Shown here: positions 41,553 through 41,740 of the stretch, piece after piece
Numbering within the stretch: the first letter of the stretch is position 1
Layout of the letters: every line of letters begins with the position of its first letter
Assembly (NCBI GenBank): GCA_964633205.1
Contig: CAZWFN010000044.1
Location: 1 to 41,740 of the forward strand
Length of the DNA stretch: 41,740 nucleotides
DNA from: CAYVQE01 sp964633205
Lineage (GTDB): Bacteria; Myxococcota; B64-G9
Direction: 5' to 3'
Position numbers and translations under genes: made by a program
The notes under the pieces: generated by a model
Told to the model about the DNA's origin: nothing
The model's input: only the letters and a program-made list of their open reading frames with translations
Database searches by the model: none

Positions 41553-41740
41553 GGTCTATCTTCTTTCGGTCCTGCATCGAGTTGCCAATTCGAAGTCGGT
41601 TCGTAGAATGGATTTGGCAGGAAACTTCTCGTGTTTTGATGACTTCTGCTGGGCTGAGTTACAATTTGTCCATCCGCGCGTCTTTGACAGGAATTTCAGG
41701 GACAGACGAGCAGAATCGGCCAAATTGACCGCCTGAACAG
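41553..41740 (+). promoter_or_regulatory. Non-coding end of window with promoter-like sequences
   Basis: No convincing gene lies here. TTGCCA (41582-41587), a 16-nt spacer and TAGAAT (41604-41609) give 5 of 6 matches at each hexamer on the plus strand. A second candidate, TTGATG (41636-41641), an 18-nt spacer and TACAAT (41660-41665), follows. They suggest a transcript for a gene beyond the window, though lower GC raises the chance background. Confidence 0.35.

Noticed and set aside
41516..41728. Small plus-strand ORF at the window end
   Set aside because: It begins inside the preceding gene, has no Shine-Dalgarno or recognisable motif, and covers promoter-like sequence.

Overview
The window is high-GC DNA (about 70% or more by eye) from a Gram-negative bacterium. 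It carries a complete complex I operon, lptF/lptG, an O-antigen ligase and a large glycan gene block. A MerR-like regulator, a short sigma-70-region-4-like protein and a zinc-ribbon/GYF/TPR membrane protein recall Myxococcota and related former Deltaproteobacteria. That assignment is inference; no rRNA or marker phylogeny is available here. A run of 100 Ns flanked by identical 55-mers indicates a short-read assembly scaffold, possibly metagenomic.

Layout. (1) 119-14727, minus strand: a 13-gene nuo operon in the order A-B-CD-E-F-G-H-I-J-K-L-M-N. nuoC and nuoD are fused and most junctions are 4-bp ATGA/GTGA overlaps. It is read from a good sigma-70-like promoter at 14748-14776. (2) 14728-16063: an AT-rich divergent regulatory region, a MerR-like regulator and the sigma4-like DNA-binding protein. 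(3) 16192-22601, plus strand: a degenerate PurH homologue coupled to the zinc-ribbon/GYF/TPR protein, then purD and purE. (4) 22610-26957: lptF (interrupted by the artificial gap), lptG, an O-antigen ligase and a small membrane protein, nearly all overlapping. (5) 26929-28017, minus strand: wecB (UDP-GlcNAc 2-epimerase). (6) 28102-38444, plus strand: a glycosyltransferase block. It includes two large proteins with the unusual order methyltransferase, coiled coil, glycosyltransferase, as well as stand-alone glycosyltransferases and one unknown protein. (7) About 38040-41740: a lower-GC segment that begins inside the last glycosyltransferase gene. It carries a fusion of an asparagine-synthetase-like enzyme with a SAM methyltransferase.

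How the genes work together. The nuo products form the proton-pumping NADH:quinone oxidoreductase. purD and purE serve purine synthesis, and the PurH-like protein probably does not catalyse either PurH reaction. LptF/LptG form the inner-membrane LPS export permease. The ligase joins O-chains to lipid A-core, WecB would supply UDP-ManNAc, and regions 6-7 would assemble and decorate the polysaccharide.

The best candidate for something undescribed is the family of methyltransferase-coiled coil-glycosyltransferase fusions, which share a short C-terminal-to-coil module with the neighbouring glycosyltransferase and the AsnB-like fusion. The arrangement resembles the WbdD/WbdA chain-terminator/ruler system collapsed into single polypeptides. 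Other leads are the PurH-like pseudoenzyme and the AsnB-like/methyltransferase fusion that lacks the Cys2 nucleophile.
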